Shown here: piece after piece, positions 30,615-41,807 of the stretch | Numbering within the stretch: the stretch's first letter is position 1 | How the letters are laid out: each line of letters begins with the position of its first letter | Assembly: GCA_023014365.1 (NCBI GenBank) | Contig: JAEBUN010000066.1 | Span: 61,601-125,600, forward strand | Length of the DNA stretch: 64,000 nucleotides | Direction of reading: 5' to 3' | From: Lepiota brunneoincarnata | Taxonomy: Eukaryota; Basidiomycota; Agaricomycetes; Agaricales; Agaricaceae | Made by a program: the position numbers and the translations under genes | The notes under the pieces: generated by a model | Database searches by the model: none | What the model saw: only the letters and a program-made list of their open reading frames with translations | What the model was told of the DNA's origin: nothing

Positions 30615-32088
30615 GTCCCCTATCTCACAGATCTTATCATCTATAACCTACAACCATCGCCCTTCTAGGCCCCCTTGATTCCTTGCTGTACAGCTCACAG
30701 AGAGGGATATGATGGTGCCGTGATGTCCTTATGTATAGTGTACCATTACTATTGATCCTTCATCGGTCGCTTGCTTTTCTCCCTTCCCCCCTTTGATTTC
30801 GCCATGCTTTCTGCTCGGTATATGTAGTATGTATATCGGTTTACTAACCTTGTAGAGTACTTCGTGATTGCTTTGCTTGTTTACCATCTCCACTGTTGCT
30901 TTTACTCGTCTCATTTTCATACGTTTTTTCGACCTGAGCTACCATCGCTTGTCATTCCAACTTTACATTACTTAGTGTAGCAGATTCTCCGGTATCTATG
31001 AATCGTTGCGTAGGAATTCCTTTTTCGCAGCAAGCCACTACCATTCATCTTTCACCTCGAAACGGGCGAATCAGAGTGCAGCCCTCCCCCCGAAGGCTGT
31101 TCGCATTTGTAGCACCATACCTCATCAACATTCTAACGACCCTCCCGCAGGCTCTGCAAATAAACATTGTTAGCTGAGGGCTGATCAATTGATCACCTAC
31201 ATTGTTGCTCACGACCAAGTGATTCGAACTGCACCCGTGCTCCATATCTGCCATCAGGTGTCACAAGTTGCCTGGTGATCACTGTATGTAAATTCTTTTT
31301 TTTGGCATTTTTCTTCCACACATCGTTCTGGGCTTAATTGACGTGGGCTGCGAAGAAAAAAAGAAACCCATATGGTACCTGGGGGGTTGTGGGGCACGTT
31401 AAGTTGATATTCAACAGTCGGAGTTTGCCCGATCTCGCCGTTGCTAAGATTGTAATGTAATTTCATATGTGTCTGTGTCTATGTCTCCTTGGTTCAACCC
31501 TGGTATCCAGAACTGCGGTTATCGTGTGCCACGTGATTTTTCCTTCGTCTAGCCCCTCCAACCGGGCACGGAACTCGTGTGTAAGAGTACGTGGAGTGCG
31601 TTGCATGGACTCGGGGAGACGAGTAATAGAGTGGAGAGGCTACAGCCTCCACCCGGTCGCCATCCCTACTCAGGTGTCATTATCTGATCTTCCCCACGCC
31701 TGGCACAGAAGTTGGATAATGATGCTGTTGAGTATCTTGAAAGGTCTTGGAGAGAAGCTATTTACAAAGAACAGGTTGCGAGGAGGCCTGGGAGTGGAAA
31801 TTTAGTGGTGACTCTATAAAATATGTCGAAGAACCCGAAGAGAGGGTTCTTTACCACCACCACTACCACCCACATTTTCTTCTTTTCCCTTCCTTCCCCC
31901 TTTTTCCTTTCGGCCTGGTTTTGTCGTTCAGACCTGGTGTCTGGTTGCAGTTGATCTAATCGTTCATAAACACCTTTTGCCGTCCCCTAACTTCGTTCAC
32001 TCAACACACACCGTTCTGTTCAGGCTAGCCCCCTGCAATTGAATTGCATTTTTTTTGTTCTTCCCTTTGCCCCTCTTATCGTAAAATC
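30615..32088. other. Intergenic, about 1.5 kb
   Basis: I recognise no gene or tRNA. Near the right end CTATAAAATATG (about 31813) and long pyrimidine tracts (31862-31920 and 32049-32078) are plausible promoter elements of the next gene. Confidence 0.5.
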
Positions 32089-33796
32089 ATGGCTCGCGCA
32101 TTTGCGTATCTCCTTACCCTCCTCTACATCTCCACCTCTGTCGTCGCGAGTTAGTTGCAAATGTCTCTAGTCCTCCAAATAGGGGTCACTGACGATATCT
32201 CCTTTCCACAGTCCCAATCGAGCCCCGTCAACTAGGTGGTATCGGTTGCAATGTCGCTCGCCTAAAGACAGTTGCTGGTCTTCGGCAGACAACCAAAGCC
32301 GTCGACAAACTTGCCGCATCAAGGTCAGTGGGCATAAGGGGATTGATTCCCCGCACAATCTTCCGTAATAATGCTTACGAAAATGTGATGATTCCCCCTC
32401 CAGTGATCCAGCTGTAGCCGATGCTGCTGCCACTGCTCAAGGGGGCTTGCAAACCGCAAGCGACAACATCAAGACCATCGCTACTGCCCTTTTGACTGGG
32501 CAAGACCCGCCCGCTGATGCTAGAGATCAAGTCGGCGAAGGCTTGGCCACAGCTCAGGATGCTTTGAATGGTATTGAAACGTGAGTCGTCACCCCTCATC
32601 CCCCCACATCAGAGCGGGGGGCCTGTGACGATAGCTGAGCGATTGTGGTCGAACACTATAGCACTGACGACGCTGATGCTGAGCTGGTTCAAGATGCACA
32701 GGGCAAGTTGGAGAAGACGGTTAGTGCTGGCCAGGATGTTGTGGCCAAGTGCGGTGGAGGAGACGCGGCTGCGGCTGCTGACGACGGGGCTGACGCTGCG
32801 GATGCCGACGACGAGGCTGATGCTGCGAATGCCGACGACGAGGCTGACGCTGCGAATGCCGACGACGAAGCTGATGCTGCGAACGCCGACGACGGGGCCG
32901 ATGCCGCGAACGCAGACGATGGTTCCGATGCTGCAAACGCCGATGATGGTTCCGACGTCGCGAATGCCAACGATGATTCCGATGCCGCAGATGCCAACGA
33001 CGGCTCTGATGTTGCGAATGCTGATGATGGATCGGATGCCAACGCAGATGATGATTCCGATGTTGCGGACGCTGATGATGAGTCTGATGACGCCGCTGCG
33101 AACAATAATGTTGCCGCCGTTGCCAATGGTGGGCGCAAGTGAGTCTTGATGTGTCCGATGGCAAAGGTTCCGTCCCGCTGATAGGTTCGAACAATTCAAG
33201 CAGACAACAACAACAGACTCAGCCTCAACGCAACAGCCGTAAGTTATAGAAACTTGTCGCAGCAAAGGGATTTCTGACCTGTAACGATACAGGCATCTTT
33301 GGCAAGCGCCAGCTCGGGGGTATCGGATGCAATGTCGCCCGCATCCAAACCGTGAGCAGGCTTGCTCAATCATCGGCAGCAGTGAAAAAGCTCAAGACCG
33401 CTGCGGCAGAGTGAGTTACCTGATTTTTGTTTTTGTGTGTAAGTATCTTCTTACTGACACACGGAGTATAGTGATGCTGCAGTAGCGGACGCTGCTGATC
33501 AAGCAAGCACCGGCCTCACGACCGCAAAGACGGCCATTGGGAAGATTGCTGGTGCCTTGGTTGCTGGACAACAGGCACCTGCAGCAGAACGTGACGCAGC
33601 GGAACAAGGATTGAACGATGCCATGGCCGCCCTCTCCGGCGTTAGCTCGTAAGTATTCTGCTTTGTGCGCACTGTGTAGCCTCGATTTGACATTTTGCAC
33701 AGGACTGATAGCGCAGTGACAACTGCTCTCACCAATGCTATGAATAAGGTCGCCAGTACCATCAAGGCTGGCCAAGGTGTCGTTAGCAAGTGTTAG
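32089..33796 (+). CDS. Secreted protein: two related domains around an Asp/Ala repeat
   Basis: Eight exons join in phase: 32089-32149, 32212-32333, 32404-32579, 32662-33138, 33204-33238, 33293-33410, 33472-33648 and 33703-33796 (419 residues). A signal peptide (ARAFAYLLTLLYISTSVVA) is followed by domain 1, which starts RQLGGIGCNVAR and ends GQDVVAKC after about 100 helical Ala-rich residues. Then come about 120 residues of a DAANADDEA-type acidic repeat and a Gln-rich linker with a dibasic site (GKRQLGGIGCNVAR). Domain 2 ends GQGVVSKC. Each domain has one Cys near each end, so one disulfide each is likely. KR before QLGG suggests Kex2 cleavage. The helical pattern resembles HsbA-like hydrophobic-surface-binding wall proteins, but this is a weak call. 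Domain exon boundaries repeat, which fits a tandem duplication. Confidence 0.88.
32769..33113 (+). repeat. Degenerate Asp/Ala-coding tandem repeat
   Basis: Units of about 24-27 bp with the core GATGCTGCGAATGCCGACGA recur inside exon 4 of the secreted protein and code for D-A-A-N-A-D-D-E/G. Bias toward GCN and GAY also leaves the antisense frames open, which explains the long minus-strand frame here. Confidence 0.85.
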
Positions 33797-33963
33797 TGGA
33801 CGGATATGAACGAACGAACAATTGTAGAGTACATGTATGACCTAAGTCAACTGTATTTAGCGCTTAGTTAGGAAACTGGGACACTTTTCGTGGTGAATGG
33901 CTTTATAAAATAATACGACCAAATACTCCCGGCTCCTCTCTCCCCCGTCCATGCCTATATGAA

Positions 33964-34683
33964 ATGTCGGTCTTGAGGACTGTTGTGCGTCCCCGTCTGG
34001 GAGCAAACGTTGTAAAGAGCTTTACTCGGCACTACCGCCCGACTCCGGCACTCCGTCTCTATCAGCTCCCTCTGCAGCCCTATACCTGGAGAACCTGGTT
34101 GTTTTACCGACGCGATGGGACCCCTCGGTCAAAGCTCAAGGGGACGCTTCTCAGTGCGTAGCTTAGAACCCAGATGCCTCCGGAATATGCCTTACCTTGA
34201 TCACACACAGCGACTTTGACGGCTGGCACGGTGCTATTTATCCTGCAAATGATGAATATCCTGGATGCACTCATCAAGCAAAACCTCACCCTTAGAGTTC
34301 TCGTATCCCTTCAAAAACTTGACACTGAATACGCCTCCCATGATCTTAATGCCACGGACGACACAGTTACATACTTTCTCAGAATGTTTGCCTGTTTTCA
34401 TTCTCATGTTCATCCGGACAAGTCTCTTGATGAGCTCAGGAAGGCTTTGCGGTCGTTGGTGGAGAAAAGGGAAGGTGCCCATATCATTCTGCGAGAATGC
34501 ATCGAGGAACTACATGCCGCCATCTCCCAAAGCATGGAGGAGGATCCTGCAGCAACGGGGTTGGTGGCACTGGATATACTGAACAAGACTCTGGTGCGGT
34601 TGATCAAAGTGGATGATCAGATTGGGAGTGTGATTAAAGAGCAGGCACAGAATGGTGAAGATTCGTATGAGGTCGTTGGATAG
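33964..34683 (+). CDS. Hypothetical protein, probable mitochondrial membrane protein
   Basis: Two exons, 33964-34153 and 34211-34683, join in phase through donor GTGCGT (57-bp intron) to give 220 residues. The first 40 residues are Arg-rich with no acidic residue (VLRTVVRPRLGANVVKSFTR), like a mitochondrial presequence. A hydrophobic segment (LTAGTVLFILQMMNIL, about 66-82) spans the junction and supports the splice choice. The rest is soluble and helical (RMFACFHSHVHPDKSLDEL, ECIEELHAAISQSMEE). I do not recognise the family. It ends about 260 bp from the convergent UstYa-like gene. Confidence 0.7.
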
Positions 34684-34944
34684 GTGAGCATTTTAAATGG
34701 CCTTTTGGTAACCGATAACAGAGTTTTTTGTAGAGTAATGTAGGACCTTGTATCATCCCTTTACACATAATTGATGTGCTCGAGCGCTGGTATCGTTATC
34801 TACTGGATAAAAGATGCGATGTTCGGGGATCTCTGGCACTCGACAGCACAGAAGTATGTTTGTTTATCGTGTGCTTATTAAAAGCGGGTAAAATAACTAC
34901 AGATGTTTTACGTTAACGAGCCAAAGAGAAGGAAATATTCAACC

Positions 34945-35648
34945 TCATTCTGGGTCATGCCATGGAATGTCATGCGCTACACGGAAGTCCTCCCACTCAA
35001 CCCACTTATCCTTCATAAATTCATATGACGGCGTCCAGTCGATACACGTATGCGTTGCACCTTGTCTTTCAATCGTGAAGTTGCGCTTCGTGAAATCGCC
35101 TGGCTCCAAGGTGACGTCTGCCGAACACAAGATCCACTGTCGTAAATAATTGTAACAGTGATGAATGTGTCTTTTCCTTGAACGCCCGATATGATGCCAT
35201 CCTTTGACCAGCGCATTTCTCATCCCCCGCAGACAATGCATCTGATGAAACATGGCAACTGCAAACATCCGTTTATTGTCTCCCAAACGGACGTGCCCGT
35301 CTCCTATCGTGGCCGTCCACAGCCACTCATCCTCGGATTCTGGCTCTGCGAGTGCGTAGTGCACACTCTCCTGCACTGACATCTTTACATATTGTTCGGG
35401 AACTGGAAGACGCTTTGGATGATCTGCTCCAATGAGACCTGAAGGATTTGTGTCAGTAATGTTTTGTAAAGTCGTCTTTGAAATCAACACGTACTGTATG
35501 ATTGGAGGGGAGGTTTGTCGACTGTTCTTCTCAGCTGGGCGTCTCTCAATACTTTCAGATCTCGAGCCAGCTGAGCAAGGGAAACAGTCAGGTACAAGGA
35601 TGCCGACCCTAGCAAAAGGACAAGGAAGAGGTCGACGTGTTTACGCAT
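34945..35648 (-). CDS. UstYa-like (DUF3328) protein 1
   Basis: Two exons, 35648-35495 and 35438-34945, with a 56-bp intron give 215 residues. A short basic N-terminus precedes one membrane segment (VDLFLVLLLGSASLYLTVSL). The luminal part holds both hallmark motifs, FHQMHCLRGMR and HIHHCYNYLRQWILC, then ADVTLEPGD and CIDW. DUF3328 proteins act in ribos. peptide and other toxin or metabolite pathways of fungi, where the HxxHC motifs are needed for oxidative ring formation. Which pathway is served here cannot be told. A second family member lies at 41022-41697. I see no terpene, polyketide or nonribosomal peptide core enzyme between them. Confidence 0.92.
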
Positions 35649-36298
35649 GGCGTTACGGTTGTTCCAAATCTTAGTTCAACGTTCATATATGAGCAGCACA
35701 GCCTCGTATACTCTCGCAGGCGCTGTCACTTACGACGGGTTTGATGATCACCTCGGCTTCGCGTCTCAGCATCTGCTATTCCCGAAGGAGTCACCGACTC
35801 AGCTTCAGGGACCACCTTTATATCTCAATTCAACTGAAAACTTAGTACTTTGCTGCCAGATGCGAGTCTAGTACGGGTTTCAAGAATTCGCATCAGCTCT
35901 GGTGTCCGGAGATTGTTGTTGACTCGACTATCAGCTAGATATGAGTCATCTAATGCTATTACTAATGAGCCTGTGCCTTAACACAATGTGATGCTGTGCC
36001 CTATAATTCTGGAACTGACTCGGTGTCTACATTGTCGGAGCCTGCGGAATTGCATCATTTTGCTGTTCACCACGGCGCTCGCCCCCATTCAGGGCATCAA
36101 AAGGGACCGTGGCAATGTTATAAAACGCTATTGACAGCCGAGCGCCGGTTCCGATCAAGTTAAGGAAACTGATGGTGGTAACAGACACAGTCCGTATATC
36201 CAACAGGACAAATCTCGGCGTTGCTGAGGGATCTGCCACGAAGGCTTTATTACACCACCCCTTTCCTCTACCGCCACCCCCCGCTCTCTCTCTTCTCC

Positions 36299-37336
36299 AT
36301 GCGTCATACATCTTCCGAAGAATACAGGCTACTTCCCGAAGATGGGGCCACGACTGACGACGAAGGTAAGAGGCTTTGTGAATATCACTCTCTTAGCCTG
36401 ACACTCAATGTTTCCCACCGTTCCTTGTTCCCAGGTTATCAACGGAAATCCAGGGCTACTACTTCATCGTCTAGAGTCCCCGTATGGGTCGTGGCCCTAT
36501 TCACGGTCTTCATCGTACTCGACATCGTTATCTACTTCCACATTAATCGACTTCTGGCTGGAACGAAGCCCGTAACTGCAGACCTGCCCATACGATACGC
36601 ATACGTGGGATTAGACGAGATGTACCAGTCGGGCCAAGTAAAACCCTCGAAATATGACCCTCTGATCAACGTCCCTATACTCGCGACCCAAGTCAGCCGA
36701 GCGGAGCCGGACAAGGTATTCCCTGTGGATACTCATCAGTGGCTGAGCGACTATGGGACACTTTCGCCTCCGGATCGTAATCTTCGTGTGTCAAATACTG
36801 TGGGTGCTGTCTACGGGGATGGTCTTACTAGTTCATGATCTAACAGCCCCTTCTTCCCTTTTTTGACAGATCCATACTATCCTACAATTCCACATCCTTG
36901 ATTGGGGAATGGAGAAATGTGCACTGACAGTGAAACTCCCTGGGTATGATGCCGTCCTGCCACACGAATACAAGATCCAAGACACTCGGGGTACCTTACG
37001 TCTAGACATCTGCGAGCTTGACACCCCTTCTCGACCTCTCAACGCCTTGGATGTGACATGGAGGCAGAAGCCGAAATGCCTCAAACACGCGGGGACAATC
37101 GACGCCCGAGTGGGGGATGAAGTCCAATTGGAGCCTTTTGCGTGTCAGACGGGGACATTCCGCGCATTTGAAGTTTCTTGTTCCTCGGATGTGCCGAGTT
37201 GTGGTGTCAATGTCTGGTCGAATCACAATGATACTTGGGGTGCGTCAAAGTTGTTTGTTTGTTCGGTGTGATCTTTTTGCTGAAAAAAAACCCGCGATTA
37301 GGGCTGTATTTGACACAATATCAGACAGTGTTGTGA
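36299..37336 (+). CDS. Single-pass membrane protein, But2-like ectodomain (tentative)
   Basis: Four exons, 36299-36365, 36435-36799, 36870-37239 and 37302-37336, give 278 residues. A short cytoplasmic N-terminus with EYRLLPEDGATTDDEG precedes the membrane segment (VWVVALFTVFIVLDIVIYF). The ectodomain has QVSRAEPDKVFPVDTHQWLS, GTLSPPDRNLRVSNT, ILDWGMEKCALTV and ends WGLYLTQYQTVL. I know similar proteins as common lineage-expanded basidiomycete proteins, sometimes annotated as But2 C-terminal-like; function unknown. The first intron (69 bp) is in frame and open, so it could be retained. An alternative start at 36221 is less likely. Confidence 0.82.
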
Positions 37337-39307
37337 TAGCAGGGGTTCTACTTATTCTCATTAATTATTTATCCACGCAATCAGGTTCGAAGCGGTGTTG
37401 GATCTCCACATACAGGACTTTTATATAATTTATCCATAGCACAGTACAAAGCTTTGTAAAATTACTCCAACCTCGCTAATCATCGTCCTCTCCATCCTCC
37501 TGAGGGGAGGTCCTCAGAAAAAAAGGTTCAGCTAAAAACCAGGACGTCAAAGTCTCAGAGGAAGTTGTATCGTGAGTGTCTCGACGGTCGACCGTGACCG
37601 GGGTTGCTGTTGGGAGACCAAAAGCTACGCCTGCTGGAAGAAATTCACCAGTTAAGACTATTTTGTCAGGTTGGACGCTGCTCCCTTACGTCTGATGTAT
37701 TCTTCGTTTTTGGTACGGACGGGAGTTGGGATTATAAGATAGGGGAATCAGAAAGTAATTAACCTCTGTGGGGTCGTATCCACTAACCTGGCAGTATAGG
37801 AGGAACGAGTGCTCCGACGGTAGCAGTCATGTAGACGCAAATAAGAATTTTGGATTGAAGGTTGAAACGCATGTGAGTTACTTGGTAGTATTGGAAGGAC
37901 TCGTTGCTCAACGATTCCCTTATAATTCTGTAGTAATAATCGCATCCATTCGCCCACTGGAACAATCTGTCACTTTGTGTATCACAGTGGGACAAAGTCC
38001 GTTATGGAACAGCGTAGTTGAGAATGTATATTGGGTGCTCTCAACTTTTTGGAACCCCTTCTGGAACACGACACGCACCACCAGGAACAGTGCTAGGACC
38101 CGGCGAGAAAACAGGTACTATCATCTCAAGTCAAGGTAGACGATGATCGACATCCGGGTCAAGTAAAAACACTGACTAAGGGGTGGCAGGCATAACTTTG
38201 ACCCAGGCCCCCTACTTTTTTTCGGTCTTGAACAAAAGTATTCGGACCAAATAGACAGACAATGCCATTCCATCGACCATAACCTTCGTGAGACTGAACC
38301 CCGAAAATGAGTCGTTGGACAAAAAGGTTTGAGGGCCATACTGAGCCCATGAGTATCAAAAGTGGGATTATTACCGCTCTACGTCCAGGGGGGCAAGCAA
38401 ATCGTCCTGACGTTGCTCTGATGACGGGGAAATGATGGATCGTGGACGTAAGTAGGCCAATGAATGGAGGGTCATTCAGGATCATATCTGCCCCTTAAAC
38501 AAGGGGTATGTTTTACGGCATGGAGTGTTGTTCTTCTTCCGTCATTCCTGGAGGCGGATCCCCCAACGGATCAAACCCTGAAATAACGTAGGTATATATT
38601 CATTATCTTGCCGAAGTTGTGCTAACGCAAGAGGTAGATGTACGAAGGGGACAGTTTCTGCGTGTAATCTGTTAAACCATCACCATTCTCGACAAGAGAT
38701 ACATGGAATAATCTGAGAACTCAACAACTTATCTCCATTTCTGACGTTAGTTATCCCGAGTCAGCCACCCGGATTGTTGTGTTGGACCAGACACACCCCT
38801 GCTCGTGCCTTGGCAGTTCTCAACCCAGCAAAAGACAAATGGAACTATGTTATAAGACGAGCAAGTACAATGTCAATCAGCAGTTATTCTTGTGAAGGCA
38901 CCCACTGCTCAAATACCCAAAAGAAGCCCTCACGGCGCAAGTGGCTGGGTCCAGAGAGCTGTCATTCCTTAATCAGCTAAGACCGAACCAACAACCACAA
39001 AAAAAAAAAAAAGATGTCAAGCATGGGCATAGCTGAACGAGAAACATTGCTATCATCAGAACTAACATCGTTCTAAGCATGGCTTTTTGGCAGTAACTTT
39101 TGTCAATGAGCGTCATAATTCTCACGAAAGAGCTTTCCCCCTCGCGCGTCGAAGATCTCGACGGTTGTGCCAACAGTTGATGAATATTATCATTTAACGC
39201 TACCTAGGTCATTTTGTTACTTTGTCTTGGGGTATGTTTTTGTACTGCATTATGCTCCCGAAACCCGAAATAAACAGTCCAATCTTTTAAAAAAAGTTTT
39301 TTTACTT
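37337..39307. other. Region without a clear gene; possible membrane-gene relic
   Basis: On the minus strand, about 38140-37780, fragments read like membrane helices (LALFLVVRVVFQKGFQ, then QSKILICVYMTATVGALVPPILPG), but I cannot join them into one protein. They could be a relic related to the 7TM gene at 39308-40653. Nothing else is recognised here. A pure A run lies near 39000. Confidence 0.3.
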
Positions 39308-40653
39308 CTAGACGCTCAACTTGGCACTGCTGTTGTTACCGTGCCATTTTTCGATCGGAGAGCCCATGAACGTACTCCCATGACTCTCCTGCGGGCTCAC
39401 AGCATCATCCACCGATCCGACAGTGAATTTTGTCCCTGTCCGTGCTGGCATCTCGAGCGTCGCAGTTACTCCCGATTTCTTTCCATGCTCAAAGATGACG
39501 GTGCTTTCTGCCTCGGTGATCAAATCTCTCCGCCAAGCCTTTCCGCTGACCACTCGGAGCACGACGATTTGTGGGCATATGCACTATTTCAAATTATTAA
39601 CATCACAAGGTTTCATGGGGGGATTCTGTGCTCACCGTCAGCTTTGCCCACACTTGTCCGAATCCGATCGCAGTTGCACTATGCAAGGCATATGGTATCA
39701 GGAAAGTGATTCCCACAATACTGTATGGCGCCGCCGACTCCATCAGAATCGCAACCACATTGGTATACATCGCCGCGCTATCCTTCCCTAGCACCCGACT
39801 TATCGCACCCGATAGTCGGAGGAGTCGAAGACAGATAAGAAAGGTGACGATGATGTTCAGGCCGATGGTGATTGTATAGTATGCTATACCGTAGTTTGCT
39901 GCTTGGGTGCCGAAGAAGCTACCACCTGGTTTGCCTGCTATGACGAGTTCGATAATGGCCATCGCTATGCAAGGCACCCCCCCCCCCCCAAATACATTAG
40001 ATTTCATCGATTGATAGTGTTGATCAATTTGAAAATAACGTACCCAGACCACCGAGATATGCTAGCGCAGGGAACAATATCACCCAATAATTGGACCCCC
40101 AGATCACGAACAATCGATGGAGCTAGCGACACCGGGTAATCAGCTCCAAAATTTCCGATTCTCGGATAGATTTTTAGTTTGCTCACCAAGAGCGCATCTC
40201 CCATAAATATCATCGCAGCCACCGAGGTGGAACCCAGTGTCTGGTACCAGGCCGAGACCTCCTCCGCGTACCACCCAAGCACACCACCATCATGGGCTCG
40301 ACCCTTTATCCACATCATTTCGCCCCATACTGCGTTGACTGATATGTCGATCGTGAGCAATATCAGAAGTACGGTACTGTATGCCGCAAAGAACCGCCTC
40401 GCCCGTGGTGATCCTAATGTGTGTCTTGAAGTCAAGTGCCTCATGGTCTCAATGTATATCATGAGCTCGACACCTAATACAAGCGAACATCATCATCATC
40501 CGGCAGACGCAAACAGTGAGTTGTAGGGATGGAATCAAGGCAATCATCAGCGTCGCTGGCAACGTTGCCTGAACGATGAATCATACCATACAAGATCCCA
40601 CTCATATAGTTCCCAATGTAATAGGCATGTTCAAAAACGGCAAAGTCGGACAT
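39308..40653 (-). CDS. Seven-transmembrane protein, basidiomycete-specific type
   Basis: Five exons, 40653-40587, 40473-40187, 40122-40044, 39964-39636 and 39583-39308, join in phase to 345 residues. Membrane segments include FEHAYYIGNYMSGILYGVEL, FFAAYSTVLLILLTIDISV, the STSVAAMIFMGDALLLHRLF turn, NYWVILFPALAYLGGLG, YYTITIGLNIIVTFLICLRL and SIVGITFLIPYALHSA. The GDALL-x-R-x-x-IW and VAILMESAA motifs are typical of a large agaricomycete family of 7TM proteins of unknown function. The tail after SPQIVVLRVVSGKAW-like residues (here CPQIVVLRVVSGKAW) is Ser/Thr-rich and cytoplasmic. Intron 3 contains a 13-base C run (39977-39989). The exact ends of the first intron (113 bp) are less sure. Confidence 0.88.
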
Positions 40654-41021
40654 CCCGTCTCGTATATCACAGGATTTGGCGGGGGCGCAGCACCTAGGGG
40701 GCTGTGGAGACTTGGAGGGGAACTTGCCAGTTGATTGTGTGGATAAACAATCAACTGAGGACAAGTATCAGTATATATGAAACTCCGGCAGGGGGATACT
40801 TGCGCCCAGGCCGGACCTATTGTCAATAGCCATCACAGCTCCATGACATGATGGTGATATACGAAAATAGTCGTGGGTGTCGTTGGAGGTCACGTCACCG
40901 CCCAAAGTCATACAGGATCCCTTCCATAGAAAAGGGTCCCCATGCTTCCTCCTACCTTCCCTCTTTCTGCCCAACTCCCAGCTCATTCCCTCCACTGCTC
41001 CCCGAGCCGGCCGAAGTTCCC
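40654..41021. promoter_or_regulatory. Divergent promoter region, 7TM gene and UstYa-like gene 2
   Basis: These 368 bp separate two divergent starts. They are likely to hold both promoters. No clear TATA box or known motif was found. Confidence 0.4.
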
Positions 41022-41697
41022 ATGCTTCCCCCATCACAACAGCCAAGGGGATCACAGAACCTTCTCATCTTCTTAATAATTTTCTTGTTCGGAACCAGCC
41101 TACTTCTCAAAGTCGGGGGAAACTTGTGGATTAGAAACCGACTGCAAGATGTCAAAGGGTCGGGATACAGTACGTCGCCATCTCCACTTCCGTGACAGAC
41201 AACACCTAGCCGGTTGCTGATATTTTTATCAGGTTACCTCGGATACGACTACCCAGAGGCGTGGCCCATTGAACGGAACGATGTGCTCATGGCGTTCGAT
41301 AATCCCAAGCACTTCCGCCTTGACACTGAGGATGGTGCTGCGGAATGGAATGCTCTCATCCCCGGCGATGGCCAGGTGTATCTTGGATCACATCATCAAC
41401 CTTATACTATTTCGATGCTGCATCAGCTTCGATGCCTGGATATCGTACGTAATGAGACCGTGAGGAGCCCCAAAGGGGATAACGGACCATCGATGCTCGC
41501 AAGACACTGTTTGAATTACTTGAGGCAGATGGTCATGTGTCCGTGGAGACCTCGAGCTCGAGTCCTTCCAGTTCGCATCAAATAAGAACCCGATCGACAT
41601 GCATGGGTTGTATGAATGTAAAGATTGGGAGGCTGTTTATGCGGAGGTACGAGAGAACCAGAAGCAACATCGTGAATGGTTAGGGCAGCGGCAGTGA
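41022..41697 (+). CDS. UstYa-like (DUF3328) protein 2, frameshifted
   Basis: Exon 1 (41022-41169) codes for a Ser/Gln-rich start and a membrane segment (LLIFLIIFLFGTSLLLKVGG). Exon 2 starts at 41232 (62-bp intron). The domain reads IPGDGQVYLG, then LHQLRCLDIVRN and HCLNYLRQMVMC. After this Cys the frame is lost: one extra base at TGTCCGTGG (about 41538-41542). The next frame gives RGDLELESFQF ... YECKDWEAVYAEV, a normal family ending, to TGA at 41695-41697. The first motif is HQLRC instead of HxxHC, so a likely catalytic His is Arg. The gene is either decaying or a diverged paralogue with an assembly error. Confidence 0.8.
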
Positions 41698-41807
41698 CAC
41701 TGAGTATATTTAGGACATCAGGACAGGTAGTGTAGGAACGCACCTATTTATTAATGAGCCATGTGTATACCCTAGTAATCAGAGAAAATACTTACAATTC
41801 TGGATCA

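Noticed and set aside
32609..33373. 254-codon minus-strand frame rich in Ile, Val and Gly
   Set aside because: It is the antisense of the Asp/Ala repeat of the secreted protein; GCN/GAY bias keeps the other frames open.
37768..38139. 123-codon + strand frame
   Set aside because: There is no family resemblance; the opposite strand has more protein-like membrane segments.
39970..39995. Poly-C run as a possible regulatory or phase-variable tract
   Set aside because: It lies inside an intron of the 7TM gene, with good splice sites on both sides.
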